Part shown: positions 33,201 to 45,048 of the stretch, one piece after another
How positions within the stretch are numbered: the stretch's first letter is position 1
How the letters are laid out: each line of letters begins with the position of its first letter
Origin: Bidens hawaiensis
Lineage: Eukaryota > Streptophyta > Magnoliopsida > Asterales > Asteraceae
DNA length: 64,000 nucleotides
Reading direction: 5' to 3'
NCBI GenBank assembly: GCA_021521415.1
Contig: JAIQDT010014334.1
Coordinates: forward strand, 124,001 to 188,000
Position numbers and translations under genes: made by a program
Notes under the pieces: generated by a model
Seen by the model: only the letters and a program-made list of their open reading frames with translations
The model's database searches: none
Told to the model about the DNA's origin: nothing

Positions 33201-34912
33201 TCCTCGTCATCCGACACCCGGATCTTGATGGTTTTCTTTTCACAGTTTATTTCTACCCTATTACGAGCCAACCAATCCATTCCCACTATCACGTCAAAAC
33301 TACCCAATTCTACCGGTAACAAGTCAATCAGGAAGGATTGTTCGCTCAGAATAAAAGGGCAATTCCGAACAATCCGATTAACTATCATGGTTTTACCGTT
33401 AGCGACCTCTACGGTGTAGGGTTCTATGGTTTCACCAATAGGAAGGTTTGCTATCGAAAGGAACCTAACGGAGACAAAACTTCTATCGGCGCCTGTATCA
33501 AATAATACAGAAGCGTAATGATCAGAGACGAGGAAGGTACCTGTCACTACGCTGGGGTCCTGGCGCGCCTCGTTCGCCCCCATCACAAATGCCCGGCCTC
33601 GCGCCGGATTGGACGCCGACGGCTGACCCGCGAGTTGTCTCCCGTTTCCTCCCTGATTCAGTTTCGGGCAGTTCCTTTTGAAGTGATCCGTGCTGCCGCA
33701 TTCGTAGCAAGCACGGCTAGTGGTCACCATCTGGTTTCCTTGCGGGTTCTGCTGTCGGGCTGGTTGAGTTCTAAATGGTTGCGCCCGAATAGGTTGTGGT
33801 TGACGGTTCAGGTTGTTCAGATTTGTCTTACAATTTGGTGCGTAGTGTCCAACCCTGCCACACCGGTGGCACACCACCTCCTTGCACACGCCACTATGGT
33901 GGTAACCACATTTCCCGCATTTAGGAAACGTTCCCCTCTGCGGTTCTTGCCTTCCGCCCGAACTAGTCATGGCATAGCTCTGGGCAGCGGGCCTAGCTCG
34001 TTTGTTTTGCTGCTTCTCTCGGATCCTATTGTCATACGTACCTCGCTTTCCCCCAGCCGACTCTCCCGTCGCCTTTATCGATCCGCTCCTCAAGAAATCA
34101 TACGTGACAATACCAGCCTGTGTCACTGCACCCTCATACGTCTGGTGCCCTCCCGCGTTAACTATGCTCCTCACTACTGGAGTAAGTCCCCAAATATAAC
34201 GTTCCACCCTTTTTGACTCTGGGGTGACCAACCACGGCACTAATCGTGACAGTTCATTAAACCGGTTGGTATATCCCAAGTGGTCCGCCCCATGCATCTC
34301 TAGGTTCCACAACTCATGTTCCAGTTTCTGCAATTCATTCTTTGGGCAGAAATGTTTCAAAACAAGATCCTTAAGCTCTGCCCAGGTCATGCGGTTTGTC
34401 GCCGCCTGACCTCGAGTCTGTACTATGGTGTTCCACCATGTCAAGGCATGGTCTGTGAACGTACAGGTGGCGTACTTAACGACACAATCCTCGGGACAGT
34501 TGCTGATATTTACCACTGATTCTATTTTCTCTAACCATTTCACTAACCCATTCGGTCCTTCCGACCCATTAAATTCTAAAGGCTTGCATAACATAAAATC
34601 CTTGATTGAACAACCCCTGGATGGTCCAGTGCGGTTGGTCTCTACAGAAGGGATAGGGCCATTACTGTCGGTAGCGACCACCGTAGGCGGTGCGTCATTA
34701 CTAGGCATAGTGTTGTCATTCCTTGGAGGATTAGCATTTTGTTCCCCATCATTATTTATGGGCGTTTGATTGCTCGGAGGGGTTGGATTGGTCGAGTTAT
34801 TAATACTGGCGGCGATGCGCGATACTATATCCGGTATCGCCGCCTCCAATTGTTGAGCAATCAAACGGCTCACATCTACTTCCGATATTTTCGTTGATCG
34901 TTTCGGTGCCAT
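30215..34912 (-). CDS. Gag-Pol polyprotein of element C (Tekay-like chromovirus)
   Basis: One open frame, 1578 codons from the first ATG (34951) or 1565 from the likely start MAPKRSTK at 34912. Numbered from the first ATG: gag core about 120-270; CCHC knuckles 361-374 ([14 protein letters not shown]) and 415-428 ([14 protein letters not shown]); protease DTGA at 485-488; RT about 650-900 with FIDD at 819-822; RNase H with the acidic residue of YCDAS at 968; integrase finger about 1164-1197 and catalytic D1227, D1288, E1324 (exact D35E spacing); and a chromodomain-like tail ([14 protein letters not shown], then [15 protein letters not shown]) at about 1520-1570. No stop or shift interrupts it and all catalytic motifs are present. 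The chromodomain probably directs insertion to heterochromatin, as in the family. Confidence 0.95.
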   Translation of the reverse strand: MAPKRSTKISEVDVSRLIAQQLEAAIPDIVSRIAASINNSTNPTPPSNQTPINNDGEQNANPPRNDNTMPSNDAPPTVVATDSNGPIPSVETNRTGPSRGCSIKDFMLCKPLEFNGSEGPNGLVKWLEKIESVVNISNCPEDCVVKYATCTFTDHALTWWNTIVQTRGQAATNRMTWAELKDLVLKHFCPKNELQKLEHELWNLEMHGADHLGYTNRFNELSRLVPWLVTPESKRVERYIWGLTPVVRSIVNAGGHQTYEGAVTQAGIVTYDFLRSGSIKATGESAGGKRGTYDNRIREKQQNKRARPAAQSYAMTSSGGRQEPQRGTFPKCGKCGYHHSGVCKEVVCHRCGRVGHYAPNCKTNLNNLNRQPQPIRAQPFRTQPARQQNPQGNQMVTTSRACYECGSTDHFKRNCPKLNQGGNGRQLAGQPSASNPARGRAFVMGANEARQDPSVVTGTFLVSDHYASVLFDTGADRSFVSVRFLSIANLPIGETIEPYTVEVANGKTMIVNRIVRNCPFILSEQSFLIDLLPVELGSFDVIVGMDWLARNRVEINCEKKTIKIRVSDDEEVLVQGEKSGTMIPFISHLKVLKYIRQGCVAYLASLTAADSEEKRVDDIPVVREFPQVFPEELPGLPPTRQVEFRIDLLPQAGPVAKAPYRLAPSEMQELSNQLQELLDKGFIRPSYSPWGAPVLFVKKKDGSLRMCIDYRELNKLTIKNRYPLPRIDDLFDQLQGASYFSKIDLRSGYHQVRIQEEDIPKTAFRTRYGHYEFLVMPFGLTNAPAVFMDLMNRVCKPYLDKFVIVFIDDILIYSKSKEEHEQHLKLVLELLDQEKLYAKFSKCNFWLQEVQFLGHVINHKGIHVDPSKVEAIKNWQAPKSPKEIRQFLGLAGYYRRFIENFSSIAQPLTLLTQKDRKYEWSEEQETAFQKLKQRLCQAPILSLPDGDDGFVVYCDASRKGLGCVLMQNKKVIAYASRQLKVHEKNYTTHDLELGAVIFALKIWRHYLYGTKCTIFTDHKSLQHIFDQKELNMRQRRWVELLSDYDCDIRYHPGKANVVADALSRKDRVKPLRVRALGMIVQSNLSDLIRVAQREALKEGQLVKEGLYGNEKNFEQRVDEILYFKNRIWIPTLHDLRDLIMDEAHKSKYSIHPGSDKMYKDVKEFYWWPGMKKDIATYVGKCTTCARVKAEHQKPSGMLQQPEIPEWKWEQITMDFVTHLPKTPRGHDAIWVIVDRLTKSAHFIPIRNTFNTERLAQIYINEIVSRHGIPISIISDRDSHFTSKLWQAVQEALGTRIDLSTAYHPQTDGQSERTIQTLEDLLRACVLDFKGNWDQHLPLVEFSYNNSYHSSIKAAPYEALYGRKCRSPLCWSEVGDPQIIRSDLVQETTSKILDIKNNLKAARDRQKSYADTRRKPLSFEKGDKVYLKVSPWKGVVRFGKAGKLAPRYIGPFDITAKIGPVAYRLELPDELSAVHNVFHVSNLKRCLADETSVLPLEGVQISDRLNIVEEPIEIVDGKIKQLRHNKISLVKVRWNSQRGPEFTWERKDEFRKKYPHLFPQKEVVIA

Positions 34913-35278
34913 TCTACACAACATCAAGGAAACACATATAATTAATACCATTCCAAATTATGAAACACAAACACATTCCATACATTAATAAACATTAGTA
35001 CATATTACACAAACATCCATTTACATACTTCCCAGTCATCATTACACAACTAAGCTTTAATACAAAGGGCCTATGTTGGTATCATCCTCGACATAACCCG
35101 CAATGGGTCAGTGCTTGAATGATACCCAAAAGTATCGATAATGATATGCCCTACAAGAGACCCCCTATGGGCCAGTGGTTGTACTATAACTAAACGAGAT
35201 TCACTCTGTGTTAGTATCACCACTAACTACTTACACGGAGTATCAAAAAGCGGTTCAAGATTCTACCATCCAACACGC
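34913..35278 (-). other. Spacer between the upstream ORF and gag-pol
   Basis: Untranslated leader sequence of element C with no recognisable motif. Translation of gag from the same RNA would need reinitiation, splicing of the upstream ORF or internal entry. I cannot tell which. Confidence 0.5.
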
Positions 35279-35905
35279 CTACACATGGTGGTAAACCAAC
35301 CCCACCAACACCGCCACCAGCACCACCAGCACCGTCATCATAACCCGCATTCGGGTTTCCATCTGGTCGATCAACCAGTGGGAGTATGAGCACTCCCTTT
35401 TTAACTGGTTAATAGCATACTGGTGGTCCAGTATGCTGTCCCCGAGGTACGCCCGCCTCTGTACCCCCACGACCAGGGCGGCAGAGTGCTCGTTCACCTG
35501 CTCGGTGAGAACACGCAGCCAAGCCGCCAAGTCCCGCTCCTGCCTTGGCAGACCCCACACAGGTAGGGTTGCAGGCTCGGGTTGGGGGCGGGAAGACTCG
35601 CCCCGGTGGTATGTGGATCTGGGTGGGGTAACAGTGGGCGGAACATACGGGGCACTGATCCGCGCCGTGAGGCGGGGACCGTGTCTGGGGGGAATCGGGG
35701 TGGTCTGTGGTGCGGGCGGGGTAGGAGACCTGGTAACCCTAGCAGGGGAGGGTACACTAGCACTCCTAGCTGGGGTGGTCTGTCTAGAAGTACTATGACT
35801 AGCCTCCGAAGGCTCGGAGCTGGGTGCTACACTTGGGCTTCCAGAGGCCCCGGAACTAGCCTCTTCCGGGTCCTCTTCCGTCGACACACTAGGTGTTCTT
35901 GCCAT
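35279..35905 (-). CDS. Extra ORF upstream of gag, with C-terminal hydrophobic anchor
   Basis: A 208-residue frame from MARTPSVSTEEDPEE (35905; an ATG nine codons upstream is also in frame) lies between the 5' LTR and gag, 366 nt before the gag start. Residues 1-60 are Ser/Glu/Ala-rich and acidic, 45-120 Pro/Arg/Ser-rich and likely disordered, and 125-185 mainly helical (DLAAWLRVLTEQVNEHSAAL, YAINQLKRECSYSHWLIDQM). The last 20 are strongly hydrophobic (MMTVLVVLVAVLVGLVYHHV), as in tail-anchored membrane proteins. I recognise no family. Because the element is so young, an open frame alone does not prove function, but gag-pol lacks any equivalent. The hydrophobic tail is encoded by GTG/CTG-rich, near-repetitive DNA, a caution against over-reading it. 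Confidence 0.7.
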   Translation of the reverse strand: MARTPSVSTEEDPEEASSGASGSPSVAPSSEPSEASHSTSRQTTPARSASVPSPARVTRSPTPPAPQTTPIPPRHGPRLTARISAPYVPPTVTPPRSTYHRGESSRPQPEPATLPVWGLPRQERDLAAWLRVLTEQVNEHSAALVVGVQRRAYLGDSILDHQYAINQLKRECSYSHWLIDQMETRMRVMMTVLVVLVAVLVGLVYHHV

Positions 35906-36250
35906 TATACCTGCACACAAGTTAACAAACATATAGTCCTTTTCGTATTGTAATTCATAATTAAATTAACACATACTTATTTATACAACTTTACCACATA
36001 ATAATATTATCATATATTTACACATATGTTGCCAATTTTACCTATTTAAGTCCCCCGTGACTTCCCCTGAATTCCCTCGTGCAGACAAGTCTGTTATTAT
36101 GTTCCGGACCATAATAACCCACTTGTCCATCCAAGTTCATCCCGATCTCGTCACTATATATTATTAGTTGATATTCAGATCCTATAATACTTGAGCTACT
36201 GGTTATATTTTAGGTATCTTTTTCAGACATCCTAATTCTTTATAACCAAT

Positions 36251-36263
36251 GGCTCTGATACCA
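36251..36263 (-). other. Primer binding site of element C (tRNA-iMet)
   Basis: The minus strand reads TGGTATCAGAGCC, five bases inside the 5' LTR end. Confidence 0.95.
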
Positions 36264-36268
36264 AGTTC

Positions 36269-39200
36269 TGTAACACCCCGTAACCGCAGCGGAAACGTAC
36301 ACGGGATGCAACAGACACATCTGATATCAACAGCATTGCTTATAAAGAAAATACCACTACATTAATTTATAACATATTACATTGTTGCGAGTTTCATTAC
36401 TGTCTAGGTGTTACACACATATTTTACCGATAAGACATTAATAAATTCGTTACAAAACAAAGAGCAGCAAGCTTCCAACAGGTAGCACAGATAGTTAAGC
36501 AAACATCAATCAATCCAACTTGGGCATACCTAGAAAACATGTAAAGAAAACGGGTCAACTACGAATAGTTGGTGAGTTTCACTAATTTAAATAAACACTG
36601 ACAAATCATTTTAATAATCATTTATTAACAATATAATCATGCTGGGAACTTTGTTACCCCAAAACATTTCCAATAACTTTCTGGGAACTATGTTACCCCA
36701 GAACAATAAATACCCCTGGGAACTATGTTACCCCAGAACAATAACAACCCCTGGGAACTATGTTACCCCAGAATAATAAATACCCCTGGGAACTATGTTA
36801 CCCCAGAACAATAACAACCCCTGGGAACTAGGTTACCCCAGAATAATAATAACCCCTGGGAACTATGTTACCCCAGAACAACAATAACCCCTGGGAACTA
36901 TGTTACCCCAGAATAATAAATACCCCTGGGAACTATGTTACCCCAGAACAATAACAACCCCTGGGAACTAGGTTACCCCAGAATAATAATAACCCCTGGG
37001 AACTATGTTACCCCAGAACAACAATAACCCCTGGGAACTATGTTACCCCAGAACAATAATAACCCCTGGGAACTATGTTACCCCAGAACAATAAATACCC
37101 CTGGGAACTATGTTACCCCAGAACAATAAATACCCCTGGGAACTATGTTACCCCAGAACAATAATAACCCCTGGGAACTATGTTACCCCAGAACAATAAC
37201 ACATTATAAACATTTTATATATTCTATGTATCAGCCCATATATATATAAATGTACAAGTATTTCCATACGATCGGTATGTACTTAAATACTTTAAATAAG
37301 ACATGTTTTCCGCCCCGGGAAAATATAATTAAAACAATTCATTAAAAGGGGCTCGTGAAAACTCACCTTTTGTGAGTCGATGAGTAATATAAGGAACAGC
37401 TACGTGCCTGGATCTGTAATATAATATCTAGCCGTTACTATACAATTCCCATAACTTAAATATGTATAAATCGGTACATCTGGGAACACTGTTAACCCAG
37501 TACTGTACTCGATTCGGGGACAATGTTAACCCCGTGACACTTCTAAGGACTCAGATTGTGACATTGCTTAGAGTTTGACAGTCAATTTAGTTAAAGTGAT
37601 GAAATTATAGCTCGGTTTGACACCCCGTTTGGCCGCGGGGCCCGTTTCCGGTATTTCGGTGTCGGAAACGGTAACATCGGGTAAAATTACCCAAATCATC
37701 CGAATTATTTTCGGATGATTTATTTTTACTTAATTTACTTAGATTTATGAAAATGGTCTATTTTAAAGTTTTTCGTGTACCAGTCAGCTCGCTTATGCGA
37801 ACTTTGCCGGTTTACACGTTTTAAGCTTTAACTAATTGTTTTTATGTTCATTTTAGCACAAATAATTACCCGTTTAGTCTCGGGTCTTGAAATTTTGCTC
37901 AAAACTTATTTTGACAGAAGAACATTTTATAAAATTTTCCAGATTTATTTTCCTATATTTGCATTTATTTACCTATTTTTAAATCTCATTAAAACACTAA
38001 AAATATCAAAAATACCAAAACACTTCAGAAAAATCCCAAATTTTTCTGGAATGATCCTTGTCATTCTCATAACTCTCTGGAATTTTTTTCCAGATTTATT
38101 TTCATAAATTTACATATATTTATCTATTTTCAAATCTTATTAAAATACTAAATATGTCAAAAATACCAAAACACTTTAGAAAAATACCAAATTTTTCTGG
38201 GATGATCCTTGTCATCCTCATAACTTTCTGGAATTTTTCCAGATTTATTTTCGTAAATTTACATATATTTATCTATTTTCAAATCTTATTAAAATACTAA
38301 ATATGTCAAAAATACCAAAACACTTTAGAAAAATACCAAATTTTTCTGGGATGATCCTTGTCATCCTCATAACTTTCTGGAATTTTTCCAGATTTATTTT
38401 CGTAAATTTACATATATTTATCTATTTTCAAATCTTATTAAAATACTAAATATGTCAAAAATACCAAAACACTTTAGAAAAATACCAAATTTTTCTGGGA
38501 TGATCCTTGTCATCCTCATAACTTTCTGGAATTTTTCCAGATTTTAAAACTCATTTTTCAAGCCCTTTTCACCCAAAACCGAGCTAGAAAGCCCTAGAAC
38601 TCGTTTCACCGAAAAGCCTACTTAGACTTTTCCAACTGAGCTCAAATTTTGTGGGTGACTTTTATATGTGATAAAAAGCTTATCTTAAATTTTCCAGAAT
38701 TTTTCATCATGTTTTGCTATTTTTCACTATTTTTGGCCAAAACCGAGCATTAAATTCACCAAATATTCATCTTTTATCCAAAAATTACCAAAAATTCACA
38801 GATCTCATATTTTCATGTGTAGATCATCTCTGTGAAATTTCGTGATCCGACTCTAAGCACACGAAAATCTGTCCAACTTTCTCATACACACGAAAACCGA
38901 ACTATCTTTTGTTTTCTAGCTTTGGATCACAAGGATCTCGGTTTCTAGCCTTTGCTAGCCGCTAGATACAACACTTACAAGCACAACAACACCACACCAA
39001 GCAAACTATACCAACAATCAAGCCATTTCTTTCCTAGTGTCGGTTAGAACATCAAAACAACTATTTTGACCGTAAAAATTCATTCTAAACACTTTTAACT
39101 AATTACTTGGATCAAGATCCTTTGTATAACTTGTATGCATCCCTTGATCGTGCAAGGATTGGTTCCATCTCGGGTTTTCACCCATATGTCACTTGGAACC

Positions 39201-40046
39201 CTTTTGTTTCTTGCAAAAATAACTCAAACTAAGTAAATAAAATCAAAGATTATGCAATATAACATGCTTATACCTTCCAATATCTTGGTTAATATGATGA
39301 AATTGGATGCAAACTTGAAAGATATGAGAGGGATTTGAGAGAAAATGGGAGAGTTGTTCTTGAGTGAATGGGTTGTAATAAAAAGAAAAGAAAAAATTGT
39401 GTGATATTATCAACTTGGCCGATCGGCCAAGTGAGAGGTTGGGGTGGGCCCCCACACTTCAATATTAACCACACACTCGGATTCCCGTAATCCGGATAAT
39501 GTTGTGGAAAATCTGGTTCAGTTCGTTTCTCGTTTAAACTCGTAGTTCGGCTTAAAACGAGCCTAAATTGGTTGTTTTTCGGGTTAAAATAAAATTTATA
39601 TAAAACTGATTTAAAAACTTTAAAAAAAAACTTAACCCATGACATTAAAACATCATTTTATTAATAATTACGCATCTTTTTCGGCTTGATTGACCGTCTC
39701 TTGCTTGGTTTGGTGTTAAAGGTTTCGTTTAGCGTACCGACGTACCATTAAATCGAATTCCTTTTTCCGTGCTATAATTCACCTATCCCGAAGCATTATT
39801 ACTTCGTGCACATCACTAAACATTTTATACTTCATATATAATGTGATTCCCGATTCGTTCGGGTTTCAATAATCGTTCATTGGTTGATCGTAATTCCAAT
39901 ACGATTCATTATATAATTGAGTATGATTCATACTGTGAATCATATATACTCGTATAAACGTACTATAACTCACATAATCAATATTAAATGACACGTAAAT
40001 AGTATATTCCGGCTAGGGTATACCTGGATTTGCCGGAATCGTTACA
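36269..40046 (-). repeat. 5' LTR of element C
   Basis: 3778 bp, offset by exactly 9868 from the 3' LTR along its whole length, with only two substitutions found. Contains the hairpin array (36642-37203), TATA box (37213-37221) and fourfold 149-bp repeat (37939-38538). This copy would drive transcription of the element. Confidence 0.95.
36642..37203 (-). repeat. 16-unit hairpin array in the 5' LTR
   Basis: Identical in unit order to 26774-27335. From this LTR the array would form the first several hundred nucleotides of the element RNA. Confidence 0.9.
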
Positions 40047-40051
40047 CCATC
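40047..40051. repeat. Target-site duplication of element C, right
   Basis: CCATC, identical to 26396-26400. Confidence 0.95.
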
Positions 40052-40805
40052 TTTCACTTCTCCTGCACAATCTGCATGAATGTTGGATTCACCCACAGTT
40101 TGTGTTCTGCAATTCTCTGCGGGACATCAGTCATGTATGTGGGCTGCCAAGCGAAGATATCCATGTTCTTTGTCAATAGTTGTTTAAAAAATGTCCTTAC
40201 TATCTCCGAGATAGCGGGTCCAATCACAACTGTTTGCTCCGGAAATGTTTTGTTTAACACCCACTTTTCTGATTCATTCCTCTGAGCTTGCTTTGGAGCT
40301 TTGTCGGGTTTTGAAATTTCTGTCATGAAACAGTGACGATTGATGCGGATGATTGCTACACCAGTGCGGGTCGGAACTCCTACCGCACCGTGAGCTGTAG
40401 AGGGATGAGCATTAAAGTCACCTATTGCCTCTCGTCCCAAGATGATATCATGCTTGGACGTCGCCGGCAAGACCAAAAACTCAACATCCTCAGTTCTTGA
40501 ATGAATTCCATCACTAAGAGTGACTGGAAAGGATATTACCCCTCGCGGGTGCATCATTTCACCGCCAAAACCAGACACAGGTGCGTGAATTGGTTTTAGT
40601 CTCGCCTTGTCATCTTCATCAAGTTGCTCAAAACATTGATCATACATTATGTCAGAGGTACTTCCAGTATCAAAGAAAACGTATTGTGAACGATAATGAC
40701 CTATGAAGGCAGTAATTATTAATGGGTTTTTGTTGCAAGGTTCTCCTTTAACTCTTGGAAAAATTACAGGCTCACTCTTCCACTCCTCTTCCAGTATCAA
40801 ATTGA
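40052..40805 (-). pseudogene. Protease and protease-RT linker of the Tat element
   Basis: The frame contains KSEPVIFPRVKGEPCNKNPL, the retropepsin motif FFDTGSTSDIMY, and ILGREAIGDFNAHPSTAHG, the typical Tat-lineage protease. It is followed by the linker SEIVRTFFKQLLTKNMDIFAW leading toward RT. At 40052 it is interrupted by element C and continues at 26400. An in-frame TGA lies just before the interruption. At about 40805 the similarity ends, where LTR-like sequence of another element begins. Confidence 0.8.
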
Positions 40806-41268
40806 AGGCACGTAGAGGCTTGTCCTCCCACGTACTCTCTTCATGCCACTTTAATAACGAATGCACGCATAGGCTTACCCTACCACGTACAATCGTCATG
40901 CCACTAACACCCTTAGTAGACCCCTTACCACTTCTACCACACTTTATTCTACTTGTCTACAACACACTTCCTATCAGCTCATCATTTAAATAATAAACAA
41001 GTCACATCATAGCATTCATACACACTAATAACCACTTAACAATCATGCTCCTTGGTGATACGTGCAATATCCGAATATCGTTCATGCACCGTCAAGAATT
41101 CATAAATAACTCGTATATCCTCTATAGCATACACCTACCACTTAAGGTAAGTGTATTCACCCTTCACAACGAGTATGCACACAACCCCGAAACATAACAA
41201 GGAAACGGGGCTAGAAACTCACCTGGATCCTGTTGCGCTCGCCGTTAATCGTTCTCCCCTTCTTTAAT
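40806..41268 (-). repeat. LTR-like sequence at a nested-insertion border
   Basis: Sequence such as GTAGAGGCTTGTCCTCCCAC recurs with changes about 56 bp later (GCATAGGCTTACCCTACCAC), and a similar motif lies in the LTR at 44465-45491 (near 44893). GGGGCTAGAAACTCACC resembles the matching part of the element C LTR. This is probably the outer part of the LTR at 41269-42422, truncated where it meets the Tat protease, but no clean boundary or target duplication is visible. Confidence 0.45.
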
Positions 41269-42422
41269 TGTGCATGGATAACTGTTATATATATATATGT
41301 TAATTAACCGCGTAATTAGCTAAGTCGGTATTTTAGTTAACTGACAAATTGTCTAAATCGGGTTCATTTGTTTAATTTATACAGATGGGCTAACTAGTTA
41401 GTTCAGGACAACTGTTCATTCCGGCTTCTGGGCCTAGTTGGGCCAGACCCACATACCACAATTGGTCACTCACTGGCCGAGAACTCTGAGGCAGATAACT
41501 CAAGGTGACCCGAGAACTCTTATTTGACCGAAAACTCGAGTTACTGAGAGCACGTGTTGACCGAGAACTTGTGTTGACAGAAAACTCTAGTTTGACTGAA
41601 AACTCAGTGGGGGCTCGTGGCCAAGAACTCACCGTGAACTCGTGACCGAGAACTAAGGTCACCGAGAACCCCATACCTGATGCTTTCAGTTCATTTTTCT
41701 ATCTTAGCATTTCTACCCTAGCTTAGTTAACTGTTTTATGGTTCATATAATTGGTTTTAGCCACATTTTCTACTCATCCTAACCGTTTTACATCCGTTAG
41801 TATTTCCTTATCAAGATCCAACCCTTTTTAGGTATAAAGTTTAAACCTTTATCCATATCAAACCCGTTTTAGCTAGGTCTTCAGGTAACAAGCCGATTAA
41901 GTTCATCTTTTAATATCAAGTTTGCATTTTTATGAAACATCTAGACCCGATCTACTCTAGGGTTAGGTTTCATGGCAAACCGTTCATAAAAATGTAACCT
42001 TTAAGGTTAAAGGACGTACCTTTAAGCGTTTTTAGGCTTCGGGTTAGCTTGTTTATGAACTATGATCTTGTATCTTGCTTAAATATCCAAGATCTATCAA
42101 TATTTATCTTGGTTTCGGTCTCGGATCTTGTTTTCTCTCTTGCGGCCGTAAGTAGGAGAGTATGTATGTGTTTTATGGTGTAGGCAAGGTGTAGAATGGA
42201 TGGAAATGGAAAGGATTTGGGTTTATGGGGAATTTATACTCCCTTAAACCCATGGACCTAAGGCCCTTCTTTCCATTTTGGTCCATAATTAGCTCCATCT
42301 AATTAGCCTACTTCTCTCTCTATCCTTATTATTTTATTATTTCTTTACTAGCTCGAGTAAACTTGTCTATCATAAGAAAGAATATATAAAATATTATTAT
42401 TTGAAACTTTGGGATGTTACAA
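41269..42422 (-). repeat. LTR of a Tekay-like gag-only element, left copy
   Basis: About 1154 bp, matching 50571-51750 from TGTGCA(T/C)GG to GGGATGTTACA with scattered differences. On the inner side the minus strand reads a polypurine-like AAGGAGAGAAGACT after GGTTTCGGGGACGAAACC, matching the pol-end/PPT arrangement of element C, so this is a 3' LTR. It carries a CCGAGAAC array at 41460-41680. Whether it extends further left is unclear. Confidence 0.75.
41460..41680 (-). repeat. CCGAGAAC array in the left Tekay-like LTR
   Basis: About ten diverged units built on (G)TGACCGAGAACT, spaced about 20-22 bp. Same core as the copia leader array at 4264-4500 and the partner LTR at 50770-51000. Confidence 0.8.
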
Positions 42423-42896
42423 GTCTTCTCTCCTTAAAGAGGTTTCGTCCCCGAAACCTACTTCATTACCCTAACGGGTTACTCCCTACTATTTCCCCTT
42501 CGTAGAGCGTCCTAACCTTCTCGCTTACCGTTTTACCTCCTGTCTTAACGATCATCGAGCTGATCATGGATCTCAGATTTCTTAGGTAGCTTTCCATGAA
42601 GTTCCCAATGATGGTTTCATTACAAGAGGAACAACACCTTACTTATATCAATATTGCTTACTTCTGGCCCGGTAGGTCAGGACCATAGATCAATCACAAG
42701 TCATTCGTACGAAATCACAAGAAAACACACGTTATTCGTAAAAACATAAAAAGGAAACCATTCAAGCTTGCCAGACAAACGTAGGTTCAAACTGTAACAT
42801 AAAACACCCCCTTAACAGCACTAACATAAAACATTAACAAAAAACAACTGTGACAAGCCACTTATTCCCCTACAACCTTCTCAGTGACTGATAGAC
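42423..42896 (-). other. Internal region with no pol
   Basis: Between the gag pseudogene and the 3' LTR there are only about 470 bp and no protease, RT or integrase motif. Pol is either deleted or was never part of this element. Confidence 0.6.
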
Positions 42897-44070
42897 CATC
42901 CTTTTACGTGTCTCCCCTCCTTCCCTCCTCCCGTGCGGCTTCTCCACAATCTCTAGCTATGTGACCCGACTTACCACACTTGTAACATTTCTGGTCCTCG
43001 GTGCATTCACGGGAGATGTGTCCCTTCTTCCCGCATCGATAGCACTGGTTAGGGCCAGCCTTGCATTCTCCCAAGTGCATCTTCCCGCACACCTTGCATG
43101 TTTCCTTGCCTGCAATCTTTTGTGTCTTCTTCCTTGCATACCCCCCGACATCCAGACCGTTTGGTTCCTTTACCTCATTCCTTATCTTCCACTTCCACGT
43201 CATCCACCACCAGATCGTCATAAACCATCTCTGCTAACTCAACTGCAGACTCAAAGGTAGCAGGTTTGTTAGCCCTGACTAACGTGCGGACGTTCTGGGG
43301 AAGCCCTATGACGTAGCACTTGATCCATTTCGAGTGTTCACCATGTCAGGCACCTGCTTAGACATGCGGTTGAATTCATTGGTGTAGTCGCGGTGCGTCA
43401 TCTTTCCCGCCTTCAGATTCAGAAATTTCATCTCGGCCCTCTCAACCTCAGCATCAGCACTGAACTTTTTCATCACTAACTCCTTCAAATTATCCCACCT
43501 CATCGCCTTAATCTCATCCCGGGTCTTCCTCTGCTCCACACTTTCCCACCAGTACATTGCCTCATCGTCGAATGATTGGATAGCATAACCCACAGCTAGG
43601 TCAGGACGACACTCGCTGATTCGGATAATTTTATCCATGGCGGTTATCCATTGAAGAGTAGGGATTGCGTTTTCCTAACCAGTTAGCTTTGGCGGGTCGC
43701 ATCCCTTGAAGAACATATAGTTGCACCCACCTTGGCCCCTCATCCTATCATCAACCTTCATGGACTTAACTAAATTCGAAGCCTCTCTTTCCCTCTCTTC
43801 CTCCCTCCTACCATCTCCACCAGCCCCTTCAGGAGTCAAGTTCTTCACAGCAGAGGCTTCAGCTTGAACAATAGCTTATTGGATTAAGGGATCTAGTTGA
43901 ACCCTCTCATTGTTGTTCGGGTTTCTCCCAGCTGCACTTCCTTCATCTCAGGTGTTGGAAGTTGTTTCAACCGAAGGTTGTCGGACACGACGAGGCCTGC
44001 CACGACGTCCAGTGCGACCTCCAGCTCTCACAATTCCTCAAGTTTCCACATTTCCTCCCGTTCCAGCCAT
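42897..44070 (-). pseudogene. Gag pseudogene (Retrotrans_gag with CCHC knuckles)
   Basis: Starting at MAGTGGNVET (44070) the reading passes several stops, then an open stretch (43306-43638) holds the gypsy gag core (AMYWWESVEQRKTRDEIKAM, NLKAGKMTHRDYTNEFNRMS). After a shift, 42904-43221 carries CYRCGKKGHISREC and CYKCGKSGHIARDC, two perfect CCHC knuckles, preceded by a third cysteine cluster (CKVCGKMHLGEC). It binds and packages RNA in an intact element. Here it is broken and no pol follows. Confidence 0.85.
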
Positions 44071-44448
44071 CGTATTCTAAAAGATAAAACACAAACGTCA
44101 TCACTCAAAGGACTATTTAGCACATGCTTCGTAAGGTAAGTAGTTAATGACATTGGCCAAGTGTAATTAACTATTTGCATTACTCCTCAGGTTCTACATA
44201 CTTCCTCTTATGATCTCACTTGTGCTAGTCTCTACTTTCAAACAGTTAATCAATCAAACAATCAATTTAATCATGTCCCTATCATACACATATTCTTTCT
44301 TTAGCAATTAAGCTAATCTAACCATACACTTTACCTTTACTGAGCTTGCTTGAGTGACACATGGCATTCTTGAACTGGCATCTTCTTACTTAAATCTCAT
44401 TCTCTGTTTGAGTCTAAGCATGTAGAATGCTTAAATCTCTCGAACTTT

Positions 44449-44460
44449 ACTCTGATACCA
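44449..44460 (-). other. Primer binding site next to the 44.5-kb LTR
   Basis: The minus strand reads TGGTATCAGAGT, four bases inside the LTR edge. This identifies the LTR to its right as a 5' LTR for the gag pseudogene. Confidence 0.85.
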
Positions 44461-45022
44461 ACTTGTAAGGCCCCGTTACCGGTGCCTCACATTTGGATGT
44501 TGGATTTCCTCATAAACACAATTCTTACCAATCAGAGTTAATTAAAACATTTGCGGAATACATAAAACTTCAGTCATAGATTACTAAACATTCTAACTTG
44601 TCTTTAAATCACAACATAAATCATCGTGTTTAAGCATTATTTCTTTTATCTTCGGATCCAGCCATTCAATCCATGCCATGGGTCATCCTCATGCCAGTTC
44701 TTTGAACCTGATTACCTGCGTGCATACTAAAATTCAGCTACACTGAGTGAGTTCTGGTTAATCAAGAACCTTACCATACAACCACTACAAGCATCTATAT
44801 ACGTGTCCGAAGACACATAGCCCTCTATCTATCCTGCTCAACTTACGCTTGGCAATTTATCTATCACCTAAGCCTTAACCACTTGTTTACGAGAGCACAT
44901 AGAGGCTTTCCCTCCCACGCACTCACGTATATCTTCAAAGTGAGTGTTAGTGTGTGTTTTTATAAGTGAAAACCGGAGAGAATTCTTTTCAAGGCACACC
45001 AAATGAGTGCAACATGAGTCAC

Positions 45023-45030
45023 TATTTATA
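45023..45030 (-). promoter_or_regulatory. TATA box of the 44.5-kb LTR
   Basis: Minus-strand TATAAATA in CCTATAAATAGTGACTC. The nearest near-palindrome begins 18 bp upstream. Confidence 0.65.
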
Positions 45031-45048
45031 GGAAATCTGGATGGTGAG

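Larger units (their letters stand above)
26401..40046 (-). mobile_element. Element C: complete, very young Tekay-like chromovirus
   Basis: This 13,646-bp minus-strand element has two 3778-bp LTRs (26401-30178 and 36269-40046) with TGTAAC...GTTACA ends. It also has a perfect 5-bp target duplication (CCATC), a tRNA-iMet primer binding site (36251-36263) and a polypurine tract (30179-30189). It carries one uninterrupted gag-pol frame and an extra upstream ORF. I found only two differences between the LTRs (29041 versus 38909, G/T; 29663 versus 39531, A/C), so it integrated very recently. It sits inside the RT region of the older Tat element. Everything needed for autonomous transposition appears present. 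Confidence 0.95.

Noticed and set aside
33518..34216. Long open frame on the plus strand opposite gag-pol
   Set aside because: Antisense shadow of the intact gag-pol frame. Composition and codon pattern follow the opposite strand.
35433..35953. Open frames on the plus strand opposite the upstream ORF of element C
   Set aside because: The region is GC-rich, so stops are rare in all frames. The minus-strand frame has the better start context, a defined position in the leader and domain-like organisation. It remains possible that none is translated.
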